DNA of 64,000 nucleotides from Diphasiastrum complanatum (lineage: Eukaryota; Streptophyta; Lycopodiopsida; Lycopodiales; Lycopodiaceae), in assembly GCA_029204225.1 (NCBI GenBank), contig CM055102.1, positions 6,811,820-6,875,819 of the forward strand, in the 5' to 3' direction. Under the pieces are notes generated by a model. That model was not told the origin of the DNA. It worked only from the letters and a program-made list of their open reading frames with translations, and did no database searches. The position numbers and the translations under genes were made by a program. Positions 22,935-32,867 of the stretch are shown in pieces. Every line of letters begins with the position of its first letter. The first letter of the stretch is position 1.

Positions 22935-24602
22935 ATGGCATCTCAAGGAGGATATCTTCTAGAAGCCAGTGAAAAACCAAACACTTCTAATTACTCAATT
23001 TGGAAGTTCAGAATGGAGTCTATTTTGATACTCCAAGATGTAATGGATATTGTGCTTGGTGTTGAGGAGGAGCCTCAAGCATAGGCTGAAATTCTTAAGT
23101 ACAAGAAAAGAGCTAGAATGGCTCTACATTTCATTAATTTGCATGTATCTAATGAAATTCTGAGAGAGATAGGATTTTGCACTACAACCAAAGAAGCTTG
23201 GGATGCACTAAAGACCATATATGTAGCAAAGAATACTTCTAGAATACTCACTCTTAGGAATCAGATTTTCCAAAGTTTCCAAAGAAGTGAAGAGAGTGCA
23301 TCTAATTATGTTATGAGAGTTAAAGATTTACATAGAGAGCTTTCTTGTGTTGGTGTCACTATTAACCAAGATGAGCTAGTTCATGTCATACTGAATGGCT
23401 TGAGAGATGACTATGATAATCTTGTTCAGTCTTTTGCTATTAAGGAGGAGTTGCCTAATCTAGAAACTCTCCAAGGAATTCTTATTTCTGAAGAATCTAG
23501 ACAAAGCTATAAACTCTCCAAGATGAACAAACTCGAGCATGGTGGAAGTGACAAGGCCCTCTTTGTCAAAGGCAAGCAGAAAGGAAGGAGTAAGAACCAG
23601 TTCTCTCAAGCATCCATCAAAGGCAAAGCCAAAGATCGAGACAAAGATGGTGAAGAGGATGATACATCTCATCCTTCTAGCTCAAAGACCAAGAAGAAGA
23701 AAGTGAAGTGTTTCTTCTGTGGCAAGAAGGGGCACTCTGCCTCTAATTGCTTTAAGAAGAAAAACCAACTCAAGCAAGCTAATCTCTCCAAAGAAATCGA
23801 AGAAGATTCTGTTGCAAGTGATGGAGAAGGACCACTCATGGTGTCCAGTTTTTCTTCATCACCTTTCAAGAAAGATGGAGCTTGGTACATAGGCAGTGGA
23901 GCTTCTTCACATATGTGCTGTTCAAAGGAGTCATTTGACTCAATCTTACCTTTCAAAGGACTCAAGAGATCTATTTACACAGCTAATGATCACGAGTGCC
24001 CAATAGAAGGAATTGGCAACATTCCATTGAAACTTGCTTCTTCAAAAGTTCTTGCACTTTCTAATGTTCTTTTCATTCCAAAGCTTACAAAGAACTTAAT
24101 TAGTGTGGGAAAGTTGCCTGATAATGGTTGTGATGTAAATTTCAACTCCAATACTTGTTTTATCAAGAGAAAAGATGAGATCCTTGTTGATGGATCTAGA
24201 TGTGGTAGAATTTTTAAGTTGAATTCTTATGAGAATGCAAACCTTTGTGAAGTTGCTTTGTTATCTAAGGAGGAGCTGTGGCATAGAAGGCTGGGACATC
24301 CTAACTTTAAATCTATGTCTTCTATGGTTAAGAAGTTGACGACTATTGGTCTTCCAAAGTCTCTTTCTAAAGATTTCAAGCCTTGTGAGGCTTGTGCCAT
24401 TGCAAAGTCACACAGAAAGCCATATCAGAAGTCTTTTATAAAGACTACTCATTGTTTGGAGCTTATACACTCAGATGTACATTTTTTCTCTTCTAAAAGT
24501 ATTGGTGGTGCAACATGTTTTGTCACCTTTATTGATGACTTTACTAGATATACCTGGATGTATCTACTCTCTTCAAAGGCTATGGTTTTTATCACTTCCT
24601 AA
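22935..24602 (+). pseudogene. Copia D gag-protease-integrase (start)
   Basis: The ATG at 22935 opens a frame that runs to 24602 with a single in-frame TAG at 23082. It encodes gag (NYSIWKFRMESIL, TTKEAWDALKTIY, LNGLRDDYDNLVQSF), an intact CCHC knuckle (CFFCGKKGHSASNC, about 23711), and a protease whose motif reads WYIGSGASSHM, with Gly in place of the catalytic Asp. The GAG-pre-integrase segment (LWHRRLGHPNFKSMSS) and integrase beginning (LIHSDV, TFIDDFTRYTWMYLL) follow. The frame breaks at 24602, and a shifted remnant retains CDGGGEYISNKF and NGVAERKNRS. It is the best preserved coding stretch in the nest, but both the protease change and the stops make it inactive. Confidence 0.88.
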
Positions 24603-25805
24603 TCTTCAAAGCATATCTTGGAAAACAGTTTTCTTTTAAAATTAAAGCTTTATGATGTGATGGAGGAGGTGAATACATCTCCAACAAGTTTCATGAATAC
24701 TGTGAAGGTGAAGGAATAAAGAGAGAGTTTTCTTGTGCTTAATCTCCATCTCAAAATGGAGTAGCTGAGAGGAAAAACAGATCTATATGTGAATGTGCTA
24801 AAGCAATTCGAGTATGAAAAATCACATTTTGAAGTCTTGTTTAAGAAGAAACCTAAGGTAGATCACCTTAGAGTTTTTGGTTGTGCTTGTTTTGTTAATG
24901 TGCCTTTGGAAACGAGGAAAAGAGATGATCCTAATTTTATTAAAGGGATCATGGTTGGATATGCATCCAACAAGAAAGCTTCCAGAATATATGTTCCCTC
25001 TAGCTCAACTACAATTGAGAGTAGAAAACTTATATTCCATGAAGATCAAGAATACATTCTTGAGGAGGCCGAGTTCAAAGATTCTCACAAAGATACTCCA
25101 ATCATCACCCTTGAAGATTATCATGGAGAGATGGGGCCGAGAATTGAGGAGGATTCACCTCAAATCTTTTCACCAAGGAGATCTCAAAGAGAAAGATCTG
25201 AGCCTAGAAGGCTTACGTATGAAGATAGAGGCAAGCAAGTGGAAATCAACTCCACTAATTATGCTTATTTTATTTCTCATGAAGAGCCGAAGGATGTATA
25301 TGATGCACTCAACTCGAAGGAATGGTACCTTGCCATGAAGGAGGACTATGAAGCTTTGATGGCCAATAAGACATGGGAGATTGTGGATCTTCCATCCAAC
25401 AAGCACATCATTGGTTGCAAGTGGGTTTTTCGAGTCAAGTATAATCAAGATGGCACAATCAACAAGTACAAGGCTAGCTTTTGTATGTCAATCCAAGTAT
25501 GCTCTTTCAATGTTAAAGAAGTTCAATATGTTGAATTGTAAGAGTATAGAAACACCTATGGAGCAAAATGTAAAGGATTCTAACAAAGGTGATGAAAGAT
25601 CCTTCGTGGACATCACACTTTTTAGAAGTCTTATAGGCTCCTTAATTTGGCTCACAATAACTAGACCTGACATAAGCTTTAGTGTTCATAAGTTGAGCCA
25701 GGCTATGCAAAATCCTACTATCTATCATTGGAAAATGGCCAAGAGAGTGCTTAGATATATATCTTCAACTTTTGATTTTGGTTTATTGTATAAAAGTGAA
25801 GATCG
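24603..25805 (+). pseudogene. Copia D integrase end and RT/RNase H remnants
   Basis: After the frame break come the integrase C-terminal region (KPKVDHLRVFGCACFVNVP, GIMVGYASNKKASRIY) and the RT start (WYLAMKEDYEALMANKTW, GCKWVFRVKYNQDGTINKYKA). The frame then jumps at about 25475 to QSKYALSMLKKFNMLNCKSI, IETPME and LIGSLIWLTITRPDISFSV, which belong near the RT/RNase H connection. The RT core with its YVDD motif is therefore deleted. The fragment stops near GLLYKSED at about 25805, where minus-strand copia C integrase begins. Confidence 0.85.
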
Positions 25806-26822
25806 AATCTTCTTTGAGATGTGTCTCTCTGCAAATGCCACGAACTTCTTGAAAGAGTCAAACACTTCAGATTCTTTCTTTAGGTAGTAGATTGTAGTCA
25901 TCCGGCTGTAATCATCTATGAACGTCATGAAATACCTCGATCCTAAGAGCGAATCCATTTTCATCAGTCCACAGACATCTGAGTGGACGAGCTCAAGAAC
26001 TTCTTTGGCTCTTCTTCCCTCATGTGTGAATGGATTCCGATGTTGTTTGCCTTTCTAACAGGCTTCGCAGAACTCAGTATCGGGTCTTGATATCTTTAGA
26101 CGTGTGACTATGTCTTTCTTGCACATGTCATACAGGCTCCTCATGTTCAGATGATACATTCTCCTGTTCCAGAGCTAATCTTCATTTTCTGATGCATTTA
26201 ATATGCTATCAGAATTATTGATTATCTTGGCTTGGTAGAGGTTTCCTTCTCTGCATCCAATCGCCAGCAATTTGTTTGTTGTTTTCTCGATCATGCGGCA
26301 TGTATTGCCATCGAATAAAACTCAAATTCCAAGATCCGCCATCTTGGAGACTGACAACAGATCTTTTCTCAGTGAAGGCACGTAGAGTGCTCCTGGCAGC
26401 TCTGCTTGACCTGACATTGTTCGCAGTTGTAGAGTCCCGATGCCTCTGACATCGTGTCTGTTCCCATCACCTAGAATCACTGCTCTGTTATTTTTGAGTT
26501 CTCTAAACTCGATAAAGATCTTCTCATTGCAGGTGATGTGTGATGTTGCTCCTGAATCAATGACTACATCGTAGTCTTGTTTAGTGTAGCTCATTGAAGC
26601 TTCATCAAGTATTGTGAAGGCTTCATCACCTCTATCTGCATCTTTGAGAGACTTGAAACATTTGCTTTCTCATTTTTGTTCTTTCTTTTTGGATTGAATC
26701 TGCAATCAATGTAGAGTGCCTCTTTTTCTTACAGTGCATGCAAGGTATTGCTGGATTGAACCAACATTTGTTGGCTGTATGGTCTGGTTTGTGATAGTGA
26801 TTACAAGAAGAAGGTTGTTGAT
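25806..26822 (-). pseudogene. Inverted segment of copia C: zinc knuckle, protease, integrase start
   Basis: Read on the minus strand from 26822, this gives a CNHYHKPDHTANKC knuckle, basic linker, protease with an intact VIDSGATSHI motif (about 26560), LYVPSLRKDLLSVSKMADLG, a degraded GAG-pre-integrase region, LELVHSDVCGLMK, and integrase FMTFIDDYSRMTTIYYLKKE to ERHISKKIRS. It starts exactly at gypsy B's 5' LTR. Copia C's gag (ending at 15648) continues into it in the same reading phase, so it is the missing middle of copia C turned round. It ends at the junction with copia D near 25806. Confidence 0.85.
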
Positions 26823-27489
26823 TGTTGGAGGGTTTGTGGATCCCAAGGCAACCCTAATTCTAGTTAATAAGTGAGAGGGATTGGCACCCTGCATGTGTAA
26901 GTCCAACCCAATGATCACATAGTTATTTGATTAGTTACAAGTCAATAAAAGGACTTTAGGCCTTTTTTGCGTGACTTTAATATCGCAGGGACTAAATGTC
27001 AAGTTAGTTGAATAAAGTTGGGTTTCCCTCCAATTTGGATGATTCTCACTCTTTTTTAAATTCGAATAATTAGGGAGGCAGAAATGGACCAATAGGATTC
27101 AAAGGCCAGGGTCCTCCTCTTTACTATAGAAATGGATTGATGAATGTCCTTGCTCTCTATCACTTTTCCTCCATCTCTCATGTTTTATTTGTGTTTTGCT
27201 AATTGTCGGATCTGATTGTTATTGGGATTGCATGTTATTATACTTTTTATGAGAGAGAAAGGGAGAGAGAGAAAGAGTAAGTTATCTTTGTCGTGGATCT
27301 AGTGTTAGCGGATGTAGTGTTAATGCTTAGGGTTAATGGATGTTAGAGTTAGATCTGGACCTTCCATTCATGCTGAAATCTGAAGTATGCTATCGCTCTT
27401 AGGGGAACGAATCTATGCGTGACAACTACTTTGATGCTAGACTGATTAGATCTTGGATTGAGGTTAGGCAAGGAAAGAAACCCACTAGA
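26823..27489 (+). mobile_element. Gypsy element B, 5' LTR (plus orientation, inverted)
   Basis: It starts TGTTGGAGGGTTTG and ends AACCCACTAGA, just before a tRNA-Asp-like primer site. It is the inverted partner of the LTR at 15649-16382. The 5 bp to its left (TTGAT, 26818-26822) are the reverse complement of the ATCAA to the left of the other LTR. A GAGAGAGAAAG purine-rich block and TTATACTTTTTATGAG lie in its second half. Length is 667 bp against 734 bp for the partner; the differences include a deletion. Confidence 0.92.
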
Positions 27490-27492
27490 ATT

Positions 27493-27511
27493 TTGGCACC
27501 GTTGCCGGAGA
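27493..27511 (+). other. Primer-binding site of gypsy B
   Basis: TTGGCACCGTTGCCGGAGA resembles the TTGGCGCCGTTGCCGGGGA site of many plant gypsy elements, complementary to tRNA-Asp. It lies 3 bp after the 5' LTR and fixes this LTR as the 5' one. Confidence 0.8.
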
Positions 27512-28738
27512 GCTATGACAATTTTTCAGTTTGCAACATGTTTGTTGGATCGTTAGCTTGCATTAGGCATCTTGTCGTGGCATGAATAGTGTTAGATCTG
27601 CATTTAGGTTAGTTTGGGAGTGATTCTGCTTGATTTGAATGGATTTGGTTGTTTGAAATCTAATTTGATTGTAGAATAGGGAAAGCTATTTAGATCACCA
27701 ATCTTAAGATCCATTTGGATCTGAGATATCAGAAAAAACAACAAAAATCGGACAAATATACTAGATTTTGGTCAAAAGGAGACAAAAATCATTATCAGAG
27801 TTGATAACTTTTTGCCTTCTTTTAGGAAACCTTCTTCGAGTTGCAGACACCTTCGGTTTTGATCACAGAACCTTCAGTTTGAAGGGCGAACAATCCTTCC
27901 TAGCAGATTTCCAGAAACATCTTAAAAACCGTCAAAAAACACCAAAAAACCACCAAAACCCTACAAATACAAAAAAAGAATCTTCGCCCAAACTGTGCAT
28001 AGGTGTGATTTAGATCTATCTACTTCTAGGTCGGCAAAGAATAATACCAAAAATAGAAGGTTTTTTTTTTTTCAGAAGATCAGTTGTCATATTGCCATAT
28101 TTTTGCCAAAAAAAGTCTTTTTTTTTTTTTTTTTGCAAAAATACCAGTATTACTCTTGGTTCTTCGCCAAAACCTTCGTTCTAGAACATTATATTTATGG
28201 TAAACTACTATTTTTGAGTTCAACGAACATTATTCTTGACCAGATCATAGAGAATTTTTTGATTTTTACCCTCGCCAAACTACATAAACTGTGTTCTTTT
28301 CTGTCAAAAACCTTCGTCGGGTTTACCCTCGCTTTATCTATGTCAGATTTTGAATCTAAGAGTTCAACGAACGTTATTTCCATAGAAATTGTCAAAAAAA
28401 CCTGATTAGAGAGTTTTTTTTTTCAAAAATAGCACTGTTGAACCTTCGCTAAGCCAATCTTCGCCTAGGGAACCTTTGCGAGTACTATTTTTAGGTTCTG
28501 ATTTTCCAGATCAAGTCTCTGTCAAAATTTGGGTCAAATCTGATACAATCTGATTTGGATTCTAAGAAATTCTTCATTTTTTTGAGAAGCATCGATTGAT
28601 TGAATTTTGAAATCTTTTTCACGATATAGAAATCAAATTCTTGAAAAGTGGAATAGATCTAGCAGATCTGATCTGAGATAGTTTTGATTGAAAAATTTAG
28701 ATCCAATCTCATTGTCTGCTTGATTTGAATTTGTGAAG
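27512..28738 (+). other. Gypsy B untranslated leader
   Basis: There is no open frame with family motifs between the primer site and gag. The stretch is T-rich (poly-T runs at about 28062 and 28118) and holds repeated AACCTTCG/CCTTCGCC words (27830-28480). These also occur in the element's spacer at 18908-19245. Confidence 0.6.
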
Positions 28739-29936
28739 ATGGCTGCCCCTGGAGGTGCTCCTCAGGAAGTCAATCCAATCATTGTTAGAAAAGCACCATG
28801 TTTGGATCTACCAAAATACAATGAATTAATAGATCTAGTTAGATTTCTTCATATCTATGCTGAACCCTGTGAAGTCTATGGCGAAATATTTCCCCAAGAT
28901 AAACTTAAGCTTTTTCCTATGGCCTTAACAGGCGCAGCACAAGATTGGTACTATAATTAAGATGAAACCGAGCGTGCAAATTGGGAGATTGTTAAAAGAG
29001 TCCTCATCACATAGTTCAAATTTCGAAAGTTTATGGAAGACCCTTTCCTACTTTTAAGTAAAATTAAAATGGGAAAGTGGGAAATGGTTCGAGATTACAT
29101 TGAACGGGTGAAACGCCTCAGATCTGAGTGCGAACCTAAGCTAATTAACGAAAATGCCATGATTATGTGGTTTTTGTCAAGTTTACCTAAACGAATCACA
29201 CGTGAGCTGAAACGCCATAATGAGTATGCACTGTTGCAAAATGCTATGGATGATGCAATTCGAGAGGAGGATGAAGATTCAGATGATGAGCCGAATATTA
29301 GTATGTTGTCTTATACAACAGGGCAGACTACTACGACATCCACCACTATTACATCAACAAATGTCAACGCTAATGCAGAAATGATGCTCAATGAGTTCGA
29401 GAAACTCGGAAAGAACCAGCAGAAACAGATGGAAAAGTTGTAGTCGCAATTTGATGAGAAGATCAAAGCATTGGAAGATTTCCACGGAAAAGCGAACAAA
29501 GAACCTGAGAAGTTTGCAAAGACTTTTCCTACCAAGGCAAATGTCCGGTGTTCTATTTGTTCAGGAAATCACACAGTGAATGAGTGTCCTCAATTGAAAA
29601 ACTGAATGAAAATTAGTATATGCCATTTATGTAATTTGTCGGATCATGAGACTGCTTTTTGCAACTTCAATCCCCGTATAATTCAGCAAAGGTATGCCCA
29701 AATGGGATATCAAGAACCACAGTATGGAGGAAATCCAGCAGCCAGACCTTGACAATCTGCTCTTGGTTACCCGAAACGCTTAGCCTTACCTGCCCCACCA
29801 AAGCACTCCGCTCCTCCTCCCAATTTGATGGAACCAAAATCGTACTGAAGTGCCGAGCAATGGAACTATGATAATGATCAAGAAGGTGGATCTTCAAAAC
29901 AGTATGCTATTTATGCTACCGCACAACAACTGGCAT
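28739..29936 (+). pseudogene. Gypsy B gag with two zinc knuckles
   Basis: The ATG at 28739 (MAAPGGAPQEVNPI) starts a retrotransposon gag: FPQDKLKLFPMALTGAAQDW, a stop at about 28958, FRKFMEDPFLLLSKIKMGKW, YIERVKRLRSECEPKL, MIMWFLSSLPKRITREL. There follow an acidic stretch, a Thr-rich linker and two CCHC knuckles (CSICSGNHTVNEC near 29550, CHLCNLSDHETAFC near 29620). Several in-frame stops interrupt it. It ends abruptly near 29936, where copia C RNase H begins. The RT half of the same element is on the opposite strand at 15649-22370. Confidence 0.85.
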
Positions 29937-29940
29937 CTAG

Positions 29941-30530
29941 AATCCTAGCATGGCGCATTGGCAAATGGCAAAACGAATCCTACAATATTTGAAGGGTACC
30001 CAAAATATGGGATTAACCTACAAAGCAGAAAATGAAAGAAAATGATTCGAGCTGCACCACTATAGTGATGCAAGTTGGGCGAGCTACACAGATGACAACA
30101 AGTCCGTAACTGGAGGATGTTCAATAGCGTGCAGAGCAGCAATCAGCTGGATATGCAAAAAGCAAACCTTGGTAGCTCTATCCTCTTGCGAAGCTGAATA
30201 CGTCGCAGCTTCAAAGGTGACGAACGAGGTAGTTTGGTTGCAGATGATACTGGAGGAAATTGGGATACCACAAGGAGGACCATGCACAATGATGATGGAT
30301 TTTCAGAGTGCCATTTATCTGTCCCAGGGTCCTGTCTTCCATTCAAAGACAAAACATATACCTCTAAAGTACCATCACATTTGAGATTTGATCTCGAAAG
30401 GAGAGCTCCAGATCCAGTACATAAAGTCTGAAGACATTATTGCAGATCTGTTCACGAAGCCGCTCGACAAGCCACTCTTTGCAAAGCAAAGAAAGACAAT
30501 TGGATTAAACGTGCAAAGCTGCAAGGTTTA
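29941..30530 (+). pseudogene. Copia C RNase H and C-terminal pol end
   Basis: Sense-strand copia RNase H resumes here: NPSMAHWQMAKRILQYLKGT, YSDASWASYTDDNKSVTGGC, WICKKQTLVALSSCEAEYVA, then FHSKTKHIPLKYHHI, YIKSEDIIADLFTKPLDK. Stops and a frame slip interrupt it, for example at about 30040 and 30382. A purine tract (AAGAGAGA, about 30529-30537) and the right LTR follow directly. The integrase end and the whole RT of copia C, which should precede it, are absent and were lost at the inversion junctions. Confidence 0.88.
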
Positions 30531-30538
30531 AGAGAGAT

Positions 30539-31164
30539 TGTCAGAAATGGTGAACTCCTGCAACTTTTTCGCGACGCGAAGTGAAGCGACACGAAGCAAA
30601 AGTCGAATGGCAAACAAATCGCAAAAGTCAACGGACCTCAAAAACCCTAAGACACGAAGCGAAGCGAAACTCGAAGGTCAAATGATTCACGAAAGTCAAA
30701 CATGCCTCCAGGACCAAAAGGCATGACACGACACGAAACAAAAAGAAAACGAAGGAAAATCTTTCGCATTGCCAGCTGGCAGCTCAACGGGCTTGGAGTT
30801 TTGAACTTCACGCTTAGCTGAAACAATTAGCAATGACAGAGAGTAACTAACTAGTTGATTAGCGTTAACTACTCTTGTAATTCTCTGTTTAGCTATCTTG
30901 TAAACTCCACACAATGGAGATATAAACCAGTTTTTCTGGATCAACATAGACATTGAGAGTGTGTGTGAGTAGAGCGAAAAAGAAAAGAATAGAAACTTAA
31001 TAGTTGTGGATGAAAGTCTGGCCAACGAGCAGAACACAACGAAAGAGCAGAGAGTTAGGCCGCCAATGAGCGAGACACTGACCATCTCGCTCTAAAAATC
31101 AAACTGATAATACAGTTGCTCTATCTTATGCATCTCTTTGTCTTCCGCCGTCTTGATTGCTAGA
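30539..31164 (+). mobile_element. Copia element C, right (3') LTR, end truncated
   Basis: It begins TGTCAGAAATGG after the purine tract and matches the left LTR (9636-10373) with scattered substitutions up to CTTGATTGCTAGA. After 31164 the sequences differ, so about 110 bp of the LTR end and the target duplication are missing. Many GCGAA- and ACGAAGC-type words of the left copy are partly mutated to GCAAA here. Confidence 0.85.
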
Positions 31165-31604
31165 CATTTATTGTAATTAGATACACAGATCCAGTGTATA
31201 AATACACCTTCATTACACACTCTAGCTTCAGTGTGATATAGCAGCAATACGCTTTTCTATTTGTGTATAATGTAGATAAATGCTTATTGCGATTTGAATG
31301 CACCTCGCTTCTGTTTGATCGCGCTCGTTTACTCACTCTGATCAGAACACAGACGTCTACGACTCCTCAGTTTCTGATTAGACGATGGCTGTCTTTGACG
31401 CCTGAGGAACTTGCATTTTTCATCACACAATCAATCTAAGTTTTCAGAACTGAACTTCTTATTGAATCTGATTTCTAGTAACACCTCACATAGTTTCTAA
31501 TCTCTTCGGTAAACTATACTCATCCATTGTTTTTGAGTATGAATTGTTTTCTTAAGATCCCATTGGGCAGAGTACTTGAGTTGTGACTATAATTTAGCAT
31601 TTAC

Positions 31605-32170
31605 ATGCTTTCAGAATATGGCAACATAATTGTTGAATCTAATGATAGATTAACCTCTTCCAATTACTCAATTTCAATGATTTCGGTGGAATCTTTACTT
31701 GTGATATATGACCTGATGGATATTATGCTTATTGATGAGGAAAGACATCAAGACATCATCACAATAAATGTGTCAAATAAACTCATTATGGAGTTGAAGG
31801 GAAGTACTTCAACAAAGGAGGCTTGGGACTCGATACATGTACTCTATGAACTAGGGAATAATACGTTGAGGATTCATGGAGAGATATCTACATGGAGAAA
31901 TTGCATAGTGAGCTAAAGAGCAAGGATTCTTGACATGCCGACATGCAAGCAAAAAGGAAGCATCAACCAATCGATTCAAAGGACAATGAAGAAGATTTTT
32001 TTATCAAAAGAAAGATAAGGAATAGAGTCGAGAGGGACAATAAGGGAGGATTCAGATTCACTATAAAAATGTGTATTTCCATACATAAATGTAACATGGA
32101 CAATGCTCAAGTTCATTATTTGCATTGTGGTCATTTTGTTCATTGTGGAAGTGGATGGTGGTGATTTGGT
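31605..32170 (+). pseudogene. Degenerate copia gag remnant
   Basis: The first open stretch carries SSNYSISMISVESLLVIYDL, a gag start, and STSTKEAWDSIHVLYELGN, the UBN2-type gag core. Stops appear from about 31914, and a basic stretch with no clear knuckle follows. It is not part of copia C, whose gag is at 15023. The LTR or leader may be at 31165-31600, but no primer site was found. Confidence 0.6.
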
Positions 32171-32670
32171 TTGCTTTGATGGAGACACGCTTAGCCAAAG
32201 AGGTAACATGTTTAGTCTCGGATCTTTAGATCCAACTTGGAATGATTATTTTAATAGGCGCAAAGAGTCACTTTTGTGTACTTTTCACATGTGTGAGGAC
32301 AACCAAAAGTGTGTGATTGATCTTCTAAGGAGTGTGTGATTGCACATGAAACCATCCGTTGATTGTAGCTACCAATCTATCTTGACAATCTTCAAGGCAA
32401 GAGCACACAAGCATGCATCTACCCACCAAAGAGCTATCAAAAGCTATCATCCACATATTGAGAAGTTACTAAGTCTCAAAATGGGTTGCTCTCGGGTAGA
32501 GAGAAAATAGAGCACATACACTCGAGTAGAGAGAGAACATAGAAAAAACAGTGTGTTGGAAGCAAAAACACTCATCAAACTTGATTACCATCATTTCCAT
32601 ATTATCTACAAAGGAGAGCACTTCTCAAATAGTGCTAGCTCGTGTTCTTGCAAGAGGACATACTCTAAAA

Positions 32671-32867
32671 TGATTGGAACCCATTGATTGCTTTCCTACA
32701 TCATGATTGGACCCCTAGATTTGCACCTCTCATCATGATTAGACCTCATGATCCACGACACAATTTGATTGGGCCCCATGATGTTCACCACTAAACATGA
32801 TTGGTCCACATTTAATGCACCTCTTAAAGTGATTGGCCTTGTGATCTATGCCTCTAAATGTGATTGG
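32671..32867. repeat. TGATTGG repeat with regular ~32-bp period, seven copies
   Basis: TGATTGG or TGATTAG occurs at 32671, 32704, 32736, 32766, 32798, 32830 and 32861, with spacings of 30 to 33 bp. Most copies are followed by a C-rich tract and preceded by an A/T-rich tract, so this looks like a decayed minisatellite. Each unit holds an inverted CCAAT (ATTGG). Confidence 0.7.

Noticed and set aside
25806-26822. Separate minus-strand copia insertion
   Set aside because: Its start coincides with gypsy B's target duplication, and its reading frame is the direct continuation of copia C gag, so it is part of C.
15649-27489. Foldback or composite transposon bounded by the inverted B LTRs
   Set aside because: Each LTR has its own correct PPT or PBS on its inner element side, and copia C parts are inverted together with one of them. 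An inversion explains this better than a foldback element.
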